From Ascarosepion bandense (lineage: Eukaryota; Mollusca; Cephalopoda; Sepiida; Sepiidae), in assembly GCA_037127315.1 (NCBI GenBank), contig JBBBDQ010001920.1, forward strand, positions 266,001-330,000: 64,000 nucleotides of DNA. The letters run 5' to 3'. Both the position numbers and the translations under genes were made by a program. The notes under the pieces were generated by a model that was given only the letters and a program-made list of their open reading frames with translations, had not been told where the DNA came from and ran no database searches. Below, piece by piece: positions 52,302-63,446 of this stretch; position 1 is the stretch's first letter; every line of letters begins with the position of its first letter.

Positions 52302-54102
52302 TTTAAATATTATTCTTAAAGGATACTCATTATTAAATATTATTCTTAAAGGATACTCATTACTAAATATTATTCTTAAAGGATACTCATTCTTAAATAT
52401 TATTCTTAAAGGATGCTCATTATTAAATATTATTCTTAAAGGATACTCATTACTAAATGTTATTCTTAAAGGATACTCATTATTAAATATTATTCTTAAA
52501 GGATACTCATTGCTAAATATTATTCTTAAAGGATACTCATTATTAAATATTATTCTTAAAGGATACTCATTATTAAATATTATTCTTAAAGGATACTCAT
52601 TACTAAATATTATTCTTAAAGGCTGCTCATTATTAAATATTATTCTTAAAGGATACTCATTACTAAATATTATTCTTAAAGGATACTCATTCTTAAATAT
52701 TATTCTTAAAGGATACTCATTATTAAATATTATTCTTAAAGGATACTCATTATTAAATATTATTCTTAAAGGATACTCATTACTAAATATTATTCTTAAA
52801 GGATGCTCATTATTAAATATTATTCTTAAAGGATACTCATTATTAAATATTATTCTTAAAGGCTGCTCATTATTAAATATTATTCTTAAAGGATACTCAT
52901 TACTAAATATTATTCTTAAAGGATACTCATTCTTAAATATTATTCTTAAAGGATACTCATTATTAAATATTATTCTTAAAGGATACTCATTATTAAATAT
53001 TATTCTTAAAGGATACTCATTACTAAATATTATTCTTAAAGGATACTCATTCTTAAATATTATTCTTAAAGGATACTCATTATTAAATATTATTCTTAAA
53101 GGATACTCATTATTAAATATTATTCTTAAAGGATACTCATTACTAAATATTATTCTTAAAGGATACTCATTATTAAATATTATTCTTAAAGGATGCTCAT
53201 TATTAAATATTTTTCTTAAAGGATGCTCATTACTAAATATTATTCTTAAAGGATACTCATTATTAAATATTATTCTTAAAGGATGCTCATTACTAAATAT
53301 TATTCTTAAAGGATACTCATTATTAAATATTATTCTTAAAGGATGCTCATTATTAAATATTTTTCTTAAAGGATGCTCATTACTAAATATTATTCTTAAA
53401 GGATACTCATTATTAAATATTATTCTTAAAGGATACTCATTACTAAATATTATTCTTAAAGGATACTCATTATTAAATATTATTCTGAAAGGATACTCAT
53501 TGCTAAATATTATTCTTAAAGGATACTCATTCTTAAATATTATTCTTAAAGGATACTCATTACTAAATATTATTCTTAAAGGATACTCATTCTTAAATAT
53601 TATTCTTAAAGGATACTCATTATTAAATATTATTCTTAAAGGATACTCATTATTAAATATTATTCTTAAAGGATACTCATTACTAAATATTATTCTTAAA
53701 GGATACTCATTACTAAATATTATTCTTAAAGGATACTCATTACTAAATATTATTCTTAAAGGATACTCATTATTAAATATTATTCTTAAAGGATGCTCAT
53801 TATTAAATATTATTCTTAAAGGATACTCATTATTAAATATTATTCTTAAAGGATGCTCATTATTAAATATTTTTCTTAAAGGATGCTCATTATTAAATAT
53901 TATTCTTAAAGGATACTCATTCTTAAATATTATTCTTAAAGGATGCTCATTATTAAATATTTTTCTTAAAGGATGCTCATTACTAAATATTTTTCTTAAA
54001 GGATACTCATTACTAAATATTATTCTTAAAGGATACTCATTCTTAAATATTATTCTTAAAGGATACTCATTATTAAATATTATTCTTAAAGGATACTCAT
54101 AG
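52302..54102. repeat. 30 bp satellite, 60 units
   Basis: About 60 copies of a 30 bp unit built from TAAATATTATTCTTAAAGG and ATACTCATTAT. Variation is limited to a few positions (ATACT/ATGCT, TATTA/TACTA/TCTTA, TATTATTC/TATTTTTC). Variants recur in register: the GGCTGCTCAT form at 52621 and 52861 is 240 bp apart (8 units), with the following six units identical. Since 30 is divisible by three, one frame stays open for 530 codons spelling a 10-residue repeat (LLNIILKGYS); I regard it as non-coding. Confidence 0.95.
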
Positions 54103-54159
54103 TTAAGTAGATGTTCTGTTTTATTATAATTAAAAATTATATTTATTTAAATCTACTCT
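54103..54159 (-). repeat. Second-family SINE tail at the satellite edge
   Basis: AGTTAAGTAGATGTTCTG and TATATTTATTTAAATCTACT match the SINE tail at 54485-54540 and, more loosely, 27100-27160. The satellite's last unit runs straight into it. Confidence 0.7.
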
Positions 54160-54462
54160 AAAGCGTTATGAAAATCCAAACAGAAAACACCAATGAATGT
54201 GATGTGAAAATTGAGTAAGATTTCCCAGTCGGAATTCCATACTCATGGTAGGGTGTGGAGCAGTAGTAGGATAGATGAGAGTGAGAGAAACAGAGGGTGG
54301 TGACACTGGTTGGTTAGGGGTAGAGGAATGATAGGATAGTAGACGATAAGATGTTGGGTGTCAGTGGTGGGGGTCCCATGATTTTTATCCCATTACGTAT
54401 CAGCATTAATTCTAATTGCAAATTGGATTGCACAGCTGATTTTCAACAATACTGTTTGTTAA
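54160..54462. repeat. 304 bp dispersed repeat, copy 2
   Basis: Near-identical to 48922-49225. It is flanked on the right by another satellite-like unit (AATATTATTCTTAAAGG at 54462-54478) and another copy of the SINE tail, so it sits inside a duplicated SINE tail. Confidence 0.85.
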
Positions 54463-54610
54463 TATTATTCTTAAAGGATACTCATAGTTAAGTAGATGTT
54501 CTGCTTTATTATAATTAAACAGTATATTTATTTAAATCCACTGGTCTGAATTATCAAGAAAATATGTGTCCTCTGGTAGGCTTCAAACCTGCATCCACTA
54601 GAGGAAACCT
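54463..54610 (-). mobile_element. Second-family tRNA-SINE, left arm of an inverted pair
   Basis: Complement reads a B-box-like GCAGGTTTGAAGCC, then GGACACATATTTTCTTGAT and the tail ending with one satellite-like unit (complement of TTCTTAAAGGATACTCAT). Head faces right. Confidence 0.65.
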
Positions 54611-54639
54611 TCATTAGATCTGAGGATCTACCACCATTA

Positions 54640-54750
54640 AGTCTGATGCGGGTTGGAATCCTGATGAGGGACACGTATTTTGATAACAAGTTTTCCTAAT
54701 TATTCAAACCAGTAGATGCAAATAATTATACTGTTTAATTATATGTTATT
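54640..54750 (+). mobile_element. Second-family tRNA-SINE, right arm of an inverted pair
   Basis: B-box-like GCGGGTTGGAATCC, body GGGACACGTATTTTGATAAC and tail ACTGTTTAATTATA mirror the left arm. The A-box halves are largely lost at the centre. Confidence 0.65.
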
Positions 54751-54974
54751 GTGAAACACCTATTCCTCAGATAATGGACTTTCCCTCCTATATTAATAAG
54801 AGTTAACAGGAAGCTAATTCGGGAAGTTCTTGAGAAGTACATAGAAGTTCTTAGAAGTTCTAGAGAGTTCTTTAGAGTTCTATGGGAGTTCAGTAGAGCT
54901 ACTAGGCAGTTGATATTTGTGGGCAGTTAGCTGAATATGCAGGAGTCAGCTTTCAGTAGAAGATTACCAATTTC
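54751..54974. repeat. Spacer with a short tandem AGAAGTTCT/AGAGTTCT region
   Basis: GAAGTTCTTGAGAAGTACAT and the following AGTTCTTAGAAGTTCTAGAG words form a small imperfect repeat at about 54820-54900. Confidence 0.5.
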
Positions 54975-55195
54975 CTAACATTTTAGAGTGGAGTGTGAAC
55001 TGGGCAATAGTTTAGTCTATCTACTTCAATTGAAAAAAAAAAAAAAAAAAAAAAGAGTGAAAATGTTGGAAGAGAGAAAGCCAGAAACCACATCCTAAAC
55101 AGGGAACAAGGGATGAGCCTCTTGACCTGTTCAATAAATGAGGGTGGAGTGTGAACTGGGCGATAGTTTAGTCTATCTACTCCAATTAATGAATC
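54975..55195. repeat. 150 bp repeat unit, 1.4 copies
   Basis: GATGAGCCTCTTGACCTG and GATAGTTTAGTCTATCTACT match the unit at 29631-29995. A 20 bp poly-A separates the two partial units. Confidence 0.75.
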
Positions 55196-55228
55196 TTGTG
55201 TAAAAGACGGTTTGCTTCTCAAATATAC

Positions 55229-55614
55229 ATATACAGAATGATCGAAAAATATGGACAGTAAACCATTGAGATAATATTTTTTCTGAAAAGTAAACAGATT
55301 AAATTTTAAAAAATTTAGTTATAATATTTAAAATAATAAAGCACAAATACCATAGTTATAATGAATAAAATTGCAAAACCTATTCAACTTACTGTCCATC
55401 TACTTTTGAACCAACTTGCATATATATTTAAATGTTGCAATATTTATAGGGAATGACTACCCATTATGGGAGGATTAACTAGACCTACTGTCCACCTACC
55501 ATTGAACCAATCTGTATATATATTTAAATGTTGTGATATTTATAGGGAATAACTACCCATTATGGGAACAATTACTAGACTTACTGTCCCCCTAACTTTG
55601 GACCACTCTGTATA
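55229..55614. mobile_element. Mariner-like MITE with an expanded right end
   Basis: The left end TATACAGAATGATCGAAAAA then GGACAGTAA is an imperfect inverse of the right end TTACTGTCCCC then CTTTGGACCACTCTGTATA. TA ends and CAGAATGGTCC-like termini fit Tc1/mariner-type non-autonomous elements. The right part is repeated about three times at a period of about 94 bp (ATATATATTTAAATGTTG at 55421, 55516 and 55611). Confidence 0.6.
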
Positions 55615-55649
55615 TATATTTAAATGTTGCTATATTTATAGAGGAAGAT

Positions 55650-56765
55650 ATGGGAGTATGGGAGAATTTATTAGATTGGCAGCATCTTCATTAATATATG
55701 AGTAGTTTCAAGAAGGATGATCTTATGGAATTCTTCAGGGATTTTGTTTGTGTATTCTTCCAGACCCTACATATGTAGACCAAGAACATCTATTACTGCA
55801 GCTATTGTTGTAGTTTTTTTTACCTCATATTCTCTTATTATCTATTATTTAATCTTTATATTTAGTGAATTTTTCTGTAATTTTCACAAATCTGATTTTT
55901 TTTTGGTGACTGACATAAGCTGATCATTTTTTTTCTTTTTATTCTGTGACTATGAAACCAGTAAATTGTATCTTCATCATTTTCTATTGTGGGTGATCTC
56001 AGTTTTCCTAGTTTTTTTTATTATTATTATCATTATTTTGCTTGGACCTTTGTTCCTTATTTATTTTGTTATCTGGCATGCATGTTATATCCTAATAATA
56101 CCTCATAAATAATAGACTCTCCCATTTCAAGTGTGAAAAATATATAGTGAGTTATCCGTTCTAGTGAAAAGTAGTCATGTGTTGAAGTCAGATTAACTGA
56201 ATTTGGCCTCTTTAGTAGATAGTCCACTATAAGTTATAAAAGGGGTTATAAAACAAGAAAATCAAATTGAGTATAGAAACAACATTTCATAAATACACAT
56301 ATATCAATTATGGTTTTTTTACAAATAAAAGGAATGTCTTGAGGATGGGTTCGAAGGACGTTAAAATGTTAAAATGTTAAGATTTGTATATCCAGCTGAG
56401 AGAATCTCTACTAAAAGTTGCTGACCTACTAAAACCTGAAAGAGAACCTCATGGAACTAAATGGGAAATTAGAATTTTTCGACTCTTTTATTGACTAAAC
56501 AAAAAATTATACTTTATATACACAATTGAGGATTTCCAAAAAAATAGTACTTAGAATACACGCTAGCCTAACATGTAAAAATTACTTCACCCACTCCTCA
56601 CCTCCCCCTTTGTAACACTTTGCCTGCCAATAGTAAACTCTATGTTTTATATTTGAATTCAAAAATTGTATATTTGTAAATATTTTTATTTTGTGTTTTT
56701 GTAAATTAAATATTTGTCTGTGATTTAGCTCTGTGTTTTGGTCAATCATTTTTCTTCTTTTGCTA
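55650..56765. other. AT-rich spacer without recognised features
   Basis: About 1.1 kb. Short T runs only. No gene or repeat supported. Confidence 0.4.
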
Positions 56766-56779
56766 CCATTTATAACACA

Positions 56780-56868
56780 TAACAATATATATATATATAT
56801 ATATAACATATATAAAAATATATATATATATATATATAACATATAAAAAAATAAAAAAATATATATAT

Positions 56869-56911
<43 letters not shown>

Positions 56912-56970
56912 TAAAAATATATATATATATATATAACATATATAAAAATATATATATATAACATATATAA

Positions 56971-57002
<32 letters not shown>

Positions 57003-57044
57003 CATATAAAAATATATATATATAACATATATAAAAAATATATA

Positions 57045-57093
<49 letters not shown>
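56780..57093. repeat. AT minisatellite of TA runs and AACATATAAAAA words
   Basis: TA runs are separated by AACATATATAAAAATATA words in a loose 20-45 bp rhythm. Ile/Tyr frames through it are compositional artefacts. Confidence 0.9.
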
Positions 57094-57095
<2 letters not shown>

Positions 57096-57169
57096 ATTGT
57101 TTAATACTTGTTTTTTGGTTCTAATAGGGTTAGACCAATACACATTTGTATTAAAAAGTGTTCTATAAA

Positions 57170-57660
57170 ATTATATTGTAGAACTTTTGTATATTTTTCA
57201 TTTTTAATCGAGTTATAACGCTACCACGGTTTCTACCATGAGTGGTTTCTTCAGGTGATTTTTAATAACTGATTTTACCTTTTACCGTTTTTCTTTTCAA
57301 GAACGCTCTTGTAACAGTGTTTTATTTGAACACTCATGTGGTAGAGGATTCATGAATGTGCATTGTTTAAATTCAAATGAATTATGACGTTTTCATCCAT
57401 GTTTGTATGAACCTAAGAGGGATTTCTTAGTGTGGATGCATTTAGTCATAATTTCTGTTCTGTCATTTAACAGTTCATCATAATTTGGGTATGCCATAAT
57501 TTCTACATATTCGTCCACCATTGTAAGGCTTGGCTGTTTTTACAATGCTCCACATTATGTGTGGATCTTGTACATATTTTGATTTCAATTTCCAGACATG
57601 GTTAGCCAATTTTGTATTGTTTTTTAATTTTTCTATTTTAAATATAATATGAAAAATATG

Positions 57661-57697
<37 letters not shown>

Positions 57698-57700
57698 GTA
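57170..57700 (-). pseudogene. Penelope-like element remnant (GIY-YIG endonuclease end)
   Basis: Minus strand. FKIEKLKNNTKLANHVWKLK and HIMWSIVKTAKPYNGG, then after a one-base shift PNYDELLNDRTEIMTKCIHT and KKSLLGSYKHG. This is the order of the C-terminal GIY-YIG endonuclease of Penelope-like elements (NTELSNHIWKLK-like, WSI, PYNxxxxxCNLC, LLNxRxE blocks). The catalytic GIY-YIG start is beyond the TA run at 57662-57692 and is not seen. The 3' end carries AAGAAACCACTCATGG-type sequence on the minus strand (about 57234-57257). Confidence 0.75.
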
Positions 57701-57784
57701 ACAGTCATTACTCATGATTTAGGAAAATAAGCACTTCAGTTTCTATTTTCCAACATGCTGGCATGCATTGTTTTTGTACAGCAC
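57701..57784. other. Short spacer
   Basis: No recognised feature. Confidence 0.4.
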
Positions 57785-58095
57785 TCAAGTGCATATTTAT
57801 TTTTTGAATAATTTTACCCCAAACAAGGCAGTGAAGCCACTAAGAGGTTACAGAGTGTGAAAGAAAATAAGAAAAAGAAAAGATTATTAAGATGAGAGAA
57901 CAATAAAAAAAACTGGTATTAAGAATACTGAATATAATAATTGATATTAAATTTAAATTTTTCAAAATGAAGGTTGACTGGATGTCACAAACCAAAATTG
58001 AGTTCACAGGTGAGAAGTGTGAGTAAATAAACTATTAGCATAGAACTTTCACTTACATTTAGTCTCAAATGATGAGACCTAGCTGCCAATCTAGT
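57785..58095 (-). mobile_element. LINE family A copy, strongly diverged
   Basis: AATTTTACCCCAAACAAGGC near 57807 is a decayed 3' end. AGTTCACAGGTGAGAAGTGT and GATGAGACCTAGCTGCCAAT match the coding region with many substitutions. One of the older copies in the window. Confidence 0.65.
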
Positions 58096-58099
58096 CTTC

Positions 58100-59030
58100 T
58101 TCTTCGTGTGCAGTGTCCTTTGAAAACTTAGGCAATCATGGACTTCCACTCGGCTCTGTCTCTTGTTGCTCTCAGTAATTTCTCTCTAAGCCCTGCTCCA
58201 CCATCCATTTGCTCAGACTTAATGAGTATACTTCATACTGATTTCTCCTCTCTCTCCTTTCCTTTATCTGACCTGTGAGTATTAAGTTCTCTGGGCCCTC
58301 TCTCCTCATTACGTGTCATTTGAACCTCATTTGTCTCTTCCTGATATTTAGTATGAATCTTCTCGTTTGCATCTTTTCCACAACCTCATCGTTGCACACA
58401 TGCTCCATCCATGGTATCCTCAGCATCCTTCTGTAAAACCACATTTCTGTTGCCTCAAACCTCTCTTTTATCCTTGATGAGATCATCCAACATTCACTTG
58501 CATACGGAAGGACAGATATCACGTAGCAATCCAACACTCTTTTCTTTGTTTCTTATCAGATTTTCCTGTCTTTCAGCACACATGCTTTGTCCATGGTATC
58601 CTCAGCATCCTTCTGTAAAACCACATTTCTGCTGCCTCAAGCCTCTCCTTCATCCTTGATGAAATCGTCCAGCATTCACTTCCATACAGAAGGACAGATA
58701 TCACATAGCAATCCAGCACTCTTTTCTTTGTTTCTAATGAGATTTTCCTGTCTTTCAGCACACGTGCTCTGTCCATGGTATTCTCAGCATCCTTCTGTAG
58801 AACCACATTTCTGCTGCCTCAAGCCTCTCCTTCATCCTTGATGAAATCATCCAACATTCACTTCCATACAGAAGGACAGATATCACATAGCAATCCAGCA
58901 CTCTTTTCTTTGTTTCTAATGAGAGTTTCCTGCATTTCTGTACTCTGGTTAGCTTATAAAATGCCAATGTCTCTTTGGATCCTCATGTCGCACTTTCTAT
59001 ACTGTGCTTAAATTCATAGTCTAGGTACCA
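58100..59030 (-). pseudogene. RTE-like retrotransposon remnant with an internal triplication
   Basis: Minus strand. FNIRKRQMRFK and VEKMQTRRFI at about 58316-58380, then FYRRMLRIPWMEHVC, MKERFEATEM, YASECWMISS and KKRVLDCYVISVL. The segment from KDRKISLETKKRVLDCYVIS to RRMLRIPWTKHVC is present three times in tandem (about 58393-58575, 58576-58757 and 58758-58935). The outermost copy continues to AFYKLTRV and beyond. The copies are well over 90 percent similar by eye, so the event is recent relative to the element. Confidence 0.85.
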
Positions 59031-59378
59031 TGGAGGAAAGTTAGTCCAAACAATTACCAGAAATGTATTTATCAAAAAGGTAAATTACATTATGGCAGTG
59101 GGAAAGTGACTTAAGCCTTGATGTTTGGTCAGGATCATTGAGATTGAAGATACTTTTTTTGGATTTTATCAAGAATCTCTAAATATATAGGTCATATGTT
59201 TCAATGCATAGATAAATGATAAAATTATAAATATATGAAATAAATTCTGGCAAGAACAATGATTGAACATGATACAGCAAACCAATTTTTCTAGCAAAGA
59301 CTGAGAAAATTAATCTTTCCACATCATATCAGCAGAAAACATTGACCCAAGAAGAAAATTAACCCAATGAGTCACTTT
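59031..59378. other. Spacer without recognised features
   Basis: Possibly decayed LINE-A-like words (GTGGGAAAGTGACTTAAGCC at about 59098). Not strong enough to call. Confidence 0.35.
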
Positions 59379-59510
59379 TTTTTTAATCATTTCATCCCAT
59401 GCAAGGCAGTACCACCACTGATGTGCAGGGGACTACATAAGAGAGTTAAAGTTTTAGGCAGGAGGAGAATGAAATAAAAGATGAACCAGCTACAGGGGTT
59501 GTTGTGACAC
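59379..59510 (-). mobile_element. LINE family A 3' end
   Basis: Poly-T and ATCATTTCATCCCATGCAAG at 59385, with GGACTACATAAGAGAG and GAACCAGCTACAGGGG in the 3' UTR. No coding part. Confidence 0.7.
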
Positions 59511-60685
59511 TGCCATCAGGTTGCTAGTCATGATGATGGCCTCAACACAGTAGCTGGTCTTCAAGTCTTCTATTATAATGATGCTCTCTCTTGTCCATGC
59601 TGTGAATTCGGATTTAAGGAAGGCATGCCAAAATCTTGCTAGCTGTATCTTTACCATGTTGAACCAGGCCAGAAGTGTGCATACATTTGGTTAGCAAAAA
59701 AATATACGGCACCAAAAAAAATAAATAAATAATTTCTATAATGCCTGAATAAGTAGTGGAAAGAGTATTTATATATATGTAAAAAAAAAAAATTAGCAAA
59801 CAGAAACAGAATATAATAGTCGTCGAATTTCTATTCTCACAATGAAGCAAAAGTTTTTGTTCAAGAATAATGTTTGTTCACTTCAATCGAAGCATTCAAG
59901 TTTCCAAGTATTTTTTTAAAATGTTTTATCAGAGCTTTTCACCAAAGCCTTATGGAAACATCTGAAGTGGGATCTTGGTGATGGCGGCGGCGGCAGTAAA
60001 TTCATCTCAACCCTTTAACTCCACAAGGCAACAACAACTGACTTAGCTCTCTGGGGTCTCAATTTTTATGTTTGTCCCAAATTCTCTTGGGAGGTGAGGG
60101 ATGGACCCAGGGTGTCTATGCAAATCAAATCTGTAACCAATGAGATGACTTCTGCCTCTATATTTTGGGGTGGGATTATATCACTGCCCTGGTTTAACCA
60201 ATAAGGTAACAATATTTCTGTTGACGTCACTTCCTTTCATCTTCTTGATTCAACTGATTATGTCAACAAATCTAGCTTTGAGCTTGGAATTTTAATTCCA
60301 GTAAGACTTATAATTCACTTTTATTCCCATAGCTAAAGCCTTAACCTTTTTAACCTCACCAAAAATTTCCAATAGTTGTGTTTTGACTACCGCTATTTTT
60401 CACTTCCACCAGACAAAAAAATAATCAAGGCTACTGATCCACTTTTGTATAAACAATGCAAAAATATATTTTTCCTTTCTATTCTCTTTGATTTCCAGCA
60501 AGTGTTGTAATAATTATTCTGTTTTTAACTTAAATTGACTCATATTGCAATTTCCAAGAATACAACTAATAATAATTTCTTTCACTCCGTTGTATTAAAC
60601 TTAGGATTACATCTTGTTTTTTCTTTTTCACATGCTATATTACAAAGCAATCTTAAACAAGGCAACTACGTGTTACATAAGTATC
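59511..60685. other. Spacer without recognised features
   Basis: More than 1 kb with mixed composition and a short GGCGGCGGCGG run at 59986. No gene or repeat family is recognised. Confidence 0.4.
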
Positions 60686-61110
60686 ATAAGATGGGGAATT
60701 ATGAGTTACAGTGAAAGAGAAAGAGCAGGAGAAGGATGTGAACACTGGAGTAAGGACAGTTGCAAAAGTAAAGAGAAAGAAAAAGAACAAGATACACGAG
60801 GGGTGATGTAGAAAGGGCTGGAGTCAAGTGGATAAGAGATGGGAATTGACTTTGCATTTAAATTTCTGGAGGTTGTAGCCAGCGGGAAGCACAAAACAGG
60901 AGCTGCATAAGTAGAATTGTTGCCTGCATTTGATTGATTTGAAAAAGGTTGGGGCCTTGTTGCCAGTCTGGTTGTTAGAGTAAATTCTTGTGGATGGATC
61001 ACCAGTGACCTAAGTTTATCAGAGCAGAAGCCATGAAAATATTTATAGAAGAGACAGAGGGAAGCCACATCGTGTCAATAATAAAGTGTTTGGCGTCAAG
61101 CTACCAGTCA
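60686..61110 (-). mobile_element. LINE family A copy
   Basis: Minus-strand ASLCLFYKYFHGFCSDKLRS (about 61068-61010) followed by frameshifted C-terminal parts, and a 3' UTR with GAACAAGATACACGAGG. The extreme 3' end is decayed (AACAAGGCAACTACGTGTTA at about 60656). Confidence 0.75.
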
Positions 61111-61475
61111 CATTACAAATTCTCCTTTGGAGCCTGTTGAGAACACTGAAGGTGGGAAGTGCAAGAAAAGAAGCTGTTGGAGTAGAAATTGAGGTTACAT
61201 TTTATCGGTTTCACTGTAAAAGGGTGGGACCTAGTCGCTAATCTAGTATCTCATGCAAATTCATACCTAGGGGGCACCAGTGATCTAAGTTCATTGGAGC
61301 AGAAGCCATGAAAGTATTTATAATAGAGGCACAGGGAAGCCATGTCACGTCGGTGAGAGAGTGACTGCAGCTGGTCTGCCAAGTTGGTATCAATCACATT
61401 ACAGATTCTCTGTTGTATTTTGTCAAGAACCCCGAGGAGAATAGCAGGGGCACCTGTTGTGTTGAAATTCTTGCC
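61111..61475 (-). mobile_element. LINE family A fragment, second copy
   Basis: GGTGGGAAGTGCAAGAAAAG at 61152 starts a second coding segment in the same orientation, through GTAAAAGGGTGGGACCTAGT, CCAGTGATCTAAGTTCATTG and GAACCCCGAGGAGAATAGCA. It is joined directly to the previous copy at GAGAACACTGAAG, so the pair is a recombinant or nested arrangement. Confidence 0.75.
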
Positions 61476-61559
61476 CCACCTTACAGACTGTAGGTCCTTT
61501 TTTGATCAGCTGCCAATTTAACCTTATCAAATCAATTAGTTTCATGGCAACTGCTTTGA

Positions 61560-61870
61560 CAAGCCATGACCACAGAAATTTATGTGTGATACTAGATTGG
61601 CATCTTTTTACCAGTGAAATATCTAAATGTAGCCACCTCTTTTATTCTAACAGTTACTTTCCCCACTTCACTCCTGTGAAACTCTCTACGCTTTACTTGC
61701 TTCACTGATAAATACAACCTCCAGAAGTTTAAATGCAATGTCAATTGCCATTTTCTGTCTCCCTCAATTCCACACACCCTGTACTCTTTTTCTTCACCCC
61801 TCCTCTCTCTCTGTATCCCCTGTGCATTAGTGGCGGTCCCACCTTGCTTGGGGTGATATGATTAAAAAGA
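61560..61870 (+). mobile_element. LINE family A 3' part, opposite orientation
   Basis: AAATGTAGCCACCTCTTTTA, ACAACCTCCAGAAGTTTAAA, then the 3' UTR and the end CACCTTGCTTGGGGTGATAT plus A-rich tail at 61845-61875. Coding frames are broken. Confidence 0.75.
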
Positions 61871-61875
61871 AAAAA

Positions 61876-62127
61876 TATTCTAATGATAAGGAAGTTGAAG
61901 AAAGCCACCATCATGCAAGACCATGGTATATAAAAGATTGCATTTTGGGAACAAATGAGATTCTGACAATATTTGGTTGTTTTGTTTTTATAGCATATCA
62001 ATCTCAGGGGGTCATTTATTGCCAACTAAATTTTATTTATTTATTGCTGGTAATACCTTTTTCTTTCAACAATTTATTGTTGTTTTTATATAAGTTTTGT
62101 GTCTGGTAATACTTTTTTCTTTTTGAG
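61876..62127. other. Spacer without recognised features
   Basis: A short repeated phrase (CTGGTAATACCTTTTTCTTT and CTGGTAATACTTTTTTCTTT) occurs at about 62047 and 62104. No gene supported. Confidence 0.4.
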
Positions 62128-62407
62128 TATCAAGATTCATTGGGATTTGGTTTTAAGGTCAGGGTCCCCAAGTCCAACCCTGTTATTTAACCCATAACTG
62201 GAGGAAAGGGACAGATTAATACCTTTTTCCAAAGGTACCAATGCTTAAGTGAATGCAGGGTATTCAACTGGAATTTGAAGGAAATATATACACCCATATT
62301 AACATTGTCATTTTTGTCACCCATCTAAGTACTGACCAGGCTCAATGTTGCTTAACTCTGCTGATCGAGTGAGAACCGGTGTATTCAATGTGATATGGCC
62401 ATAAGCC
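62128..62407 (-). mobile_element. Chimeric 5S/tRNA SINE, copy 4, tRNA part replaced
   Basis: The tail (complement of GATTCATTGGGATTTGGTTT), body (complement of TTATTTAACCCATAACTGG) and a 5S-like head (62319-62407, complement of CACCCATCTAAGTACTGACC and GTGATATGGCCATAAGCC) are present. Between 62281 and 62318 unrelated AT-rich bases replace the tRNA-like part and the last 30 bases of the 5S head. Confidence 0.8.
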
Positions 62408-63134
62408 GACCAATATGGAACACATTAGATCAGTCAAAATGGATATTTTTAGCAGTGGGTAATGAAGAGAACTCCATACTTAAATTGGGTAAAAGTGCCA
62501 ATTAAAAGAAAAGAGATGTTCACTGGAAGCATGCTCGCTAGTATGTCAGGAGTCTTACAGCATAAATTCAAATTTTTCAATTCATATTGGTCATATTGGT
62601 CAGGCTAGTTACAAGATTGCCATGTCTAAAGCTAACAAAAGAATCAGCAGAATTAGGTGGGAATAAAAGCCGCAGAAGACAGCCTCATTCAAAGAAAATT
62701 CAATTCTTTCCACCAAGTCCTAAAGCACAGCATATCTACTAGTAATGACTGCATTCTTCGCAATAACTATGTCAATTTCAAAAACATCTATGGTGTGCAC
62801 ATTGTACACAGATATAAGAGGAACAGAAGAAAGGGGATTATAATTGCAATTCTCATCTATGAATGGCAGAGCAACAAGAAACCGCGAGTAAAGAACTTAA
62901 CTTTTTCCTATCCTTATGAGAATATTAGCTGAGGAAAGAGAACACAATTCTCAGTGATTTTAATGAGCAAACTAATAATGTGAAAGTTATATGTCAGCCC
63001 ATTTCAGATAATAAATGTGGGAAGAACATCTACACAAACATCGTCAGACCAATCTTCAAAAATGCCATCATACAAATTGACAATTCTGGGTCTAGTTTAC
63101 AATTCCAAAAATACAACCTGAAGAAGGCCAGGGC
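62408..63134. other. Spacer with one unassigned open frame
   Basis: A 91-codon frame at 62657-62932 (plus) contains NFKNIYGVHIVHRYKRNRR but no domain that I recognise. It may be a decayed transposon piece. No host gene is supported. Confidence 0.35.
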
Positions 63135-63445
63135 ATACAACAATTGAAGCAACAATAAAGATGAGGACAACAATCCAAACAATGTAAATAGTGTAAATAA
63201 TTACAATATCTCATCTCAGAAATATAGACAGATATTGAAGGTGAATATGGCAACAAAGATGAGGACAACAGTCCGAACAATGTAAATAGTGTAAATAATT
63301 ACAATACCTGATCTCAGAAATATAGACAGATATTGAAGGTGAATATGGCAACAAAGATGAGGACAACAGTCCGAACAATGTAAATAGTGTAAATAATTAC
63401 AATACCTGATCTCAGAAATATAGACAGATATTGAAAGTGAATATT
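63135..63445. repeat. 98 bp tandem repeat, about three units
   Basis: GATGAGGACAACA recurs at about 63160, 63258 and 63356. Units contain GTAAATAGTGTAAATAATTA and CTCAGAAATATAGACAGATA. The last two units are nearly identical. Related single-copy sequence is at 47155-47310. Confidence 0.9.
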
Positions 63446-63446
63446 T

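Noticed and set aside
52510..54102. A 530-residue repetitive protein gene
   Set aside because: The frame is a consequence of a 30 bp tandem repeat with no stop in one frame. There is no promoter, splice or codon evidence, and the array matches a SINE tail.
56582..57143. Ile/Tyr-rich open frames of up to 155 codons
   Set aside because: They are translations of TA microsatellite runs.
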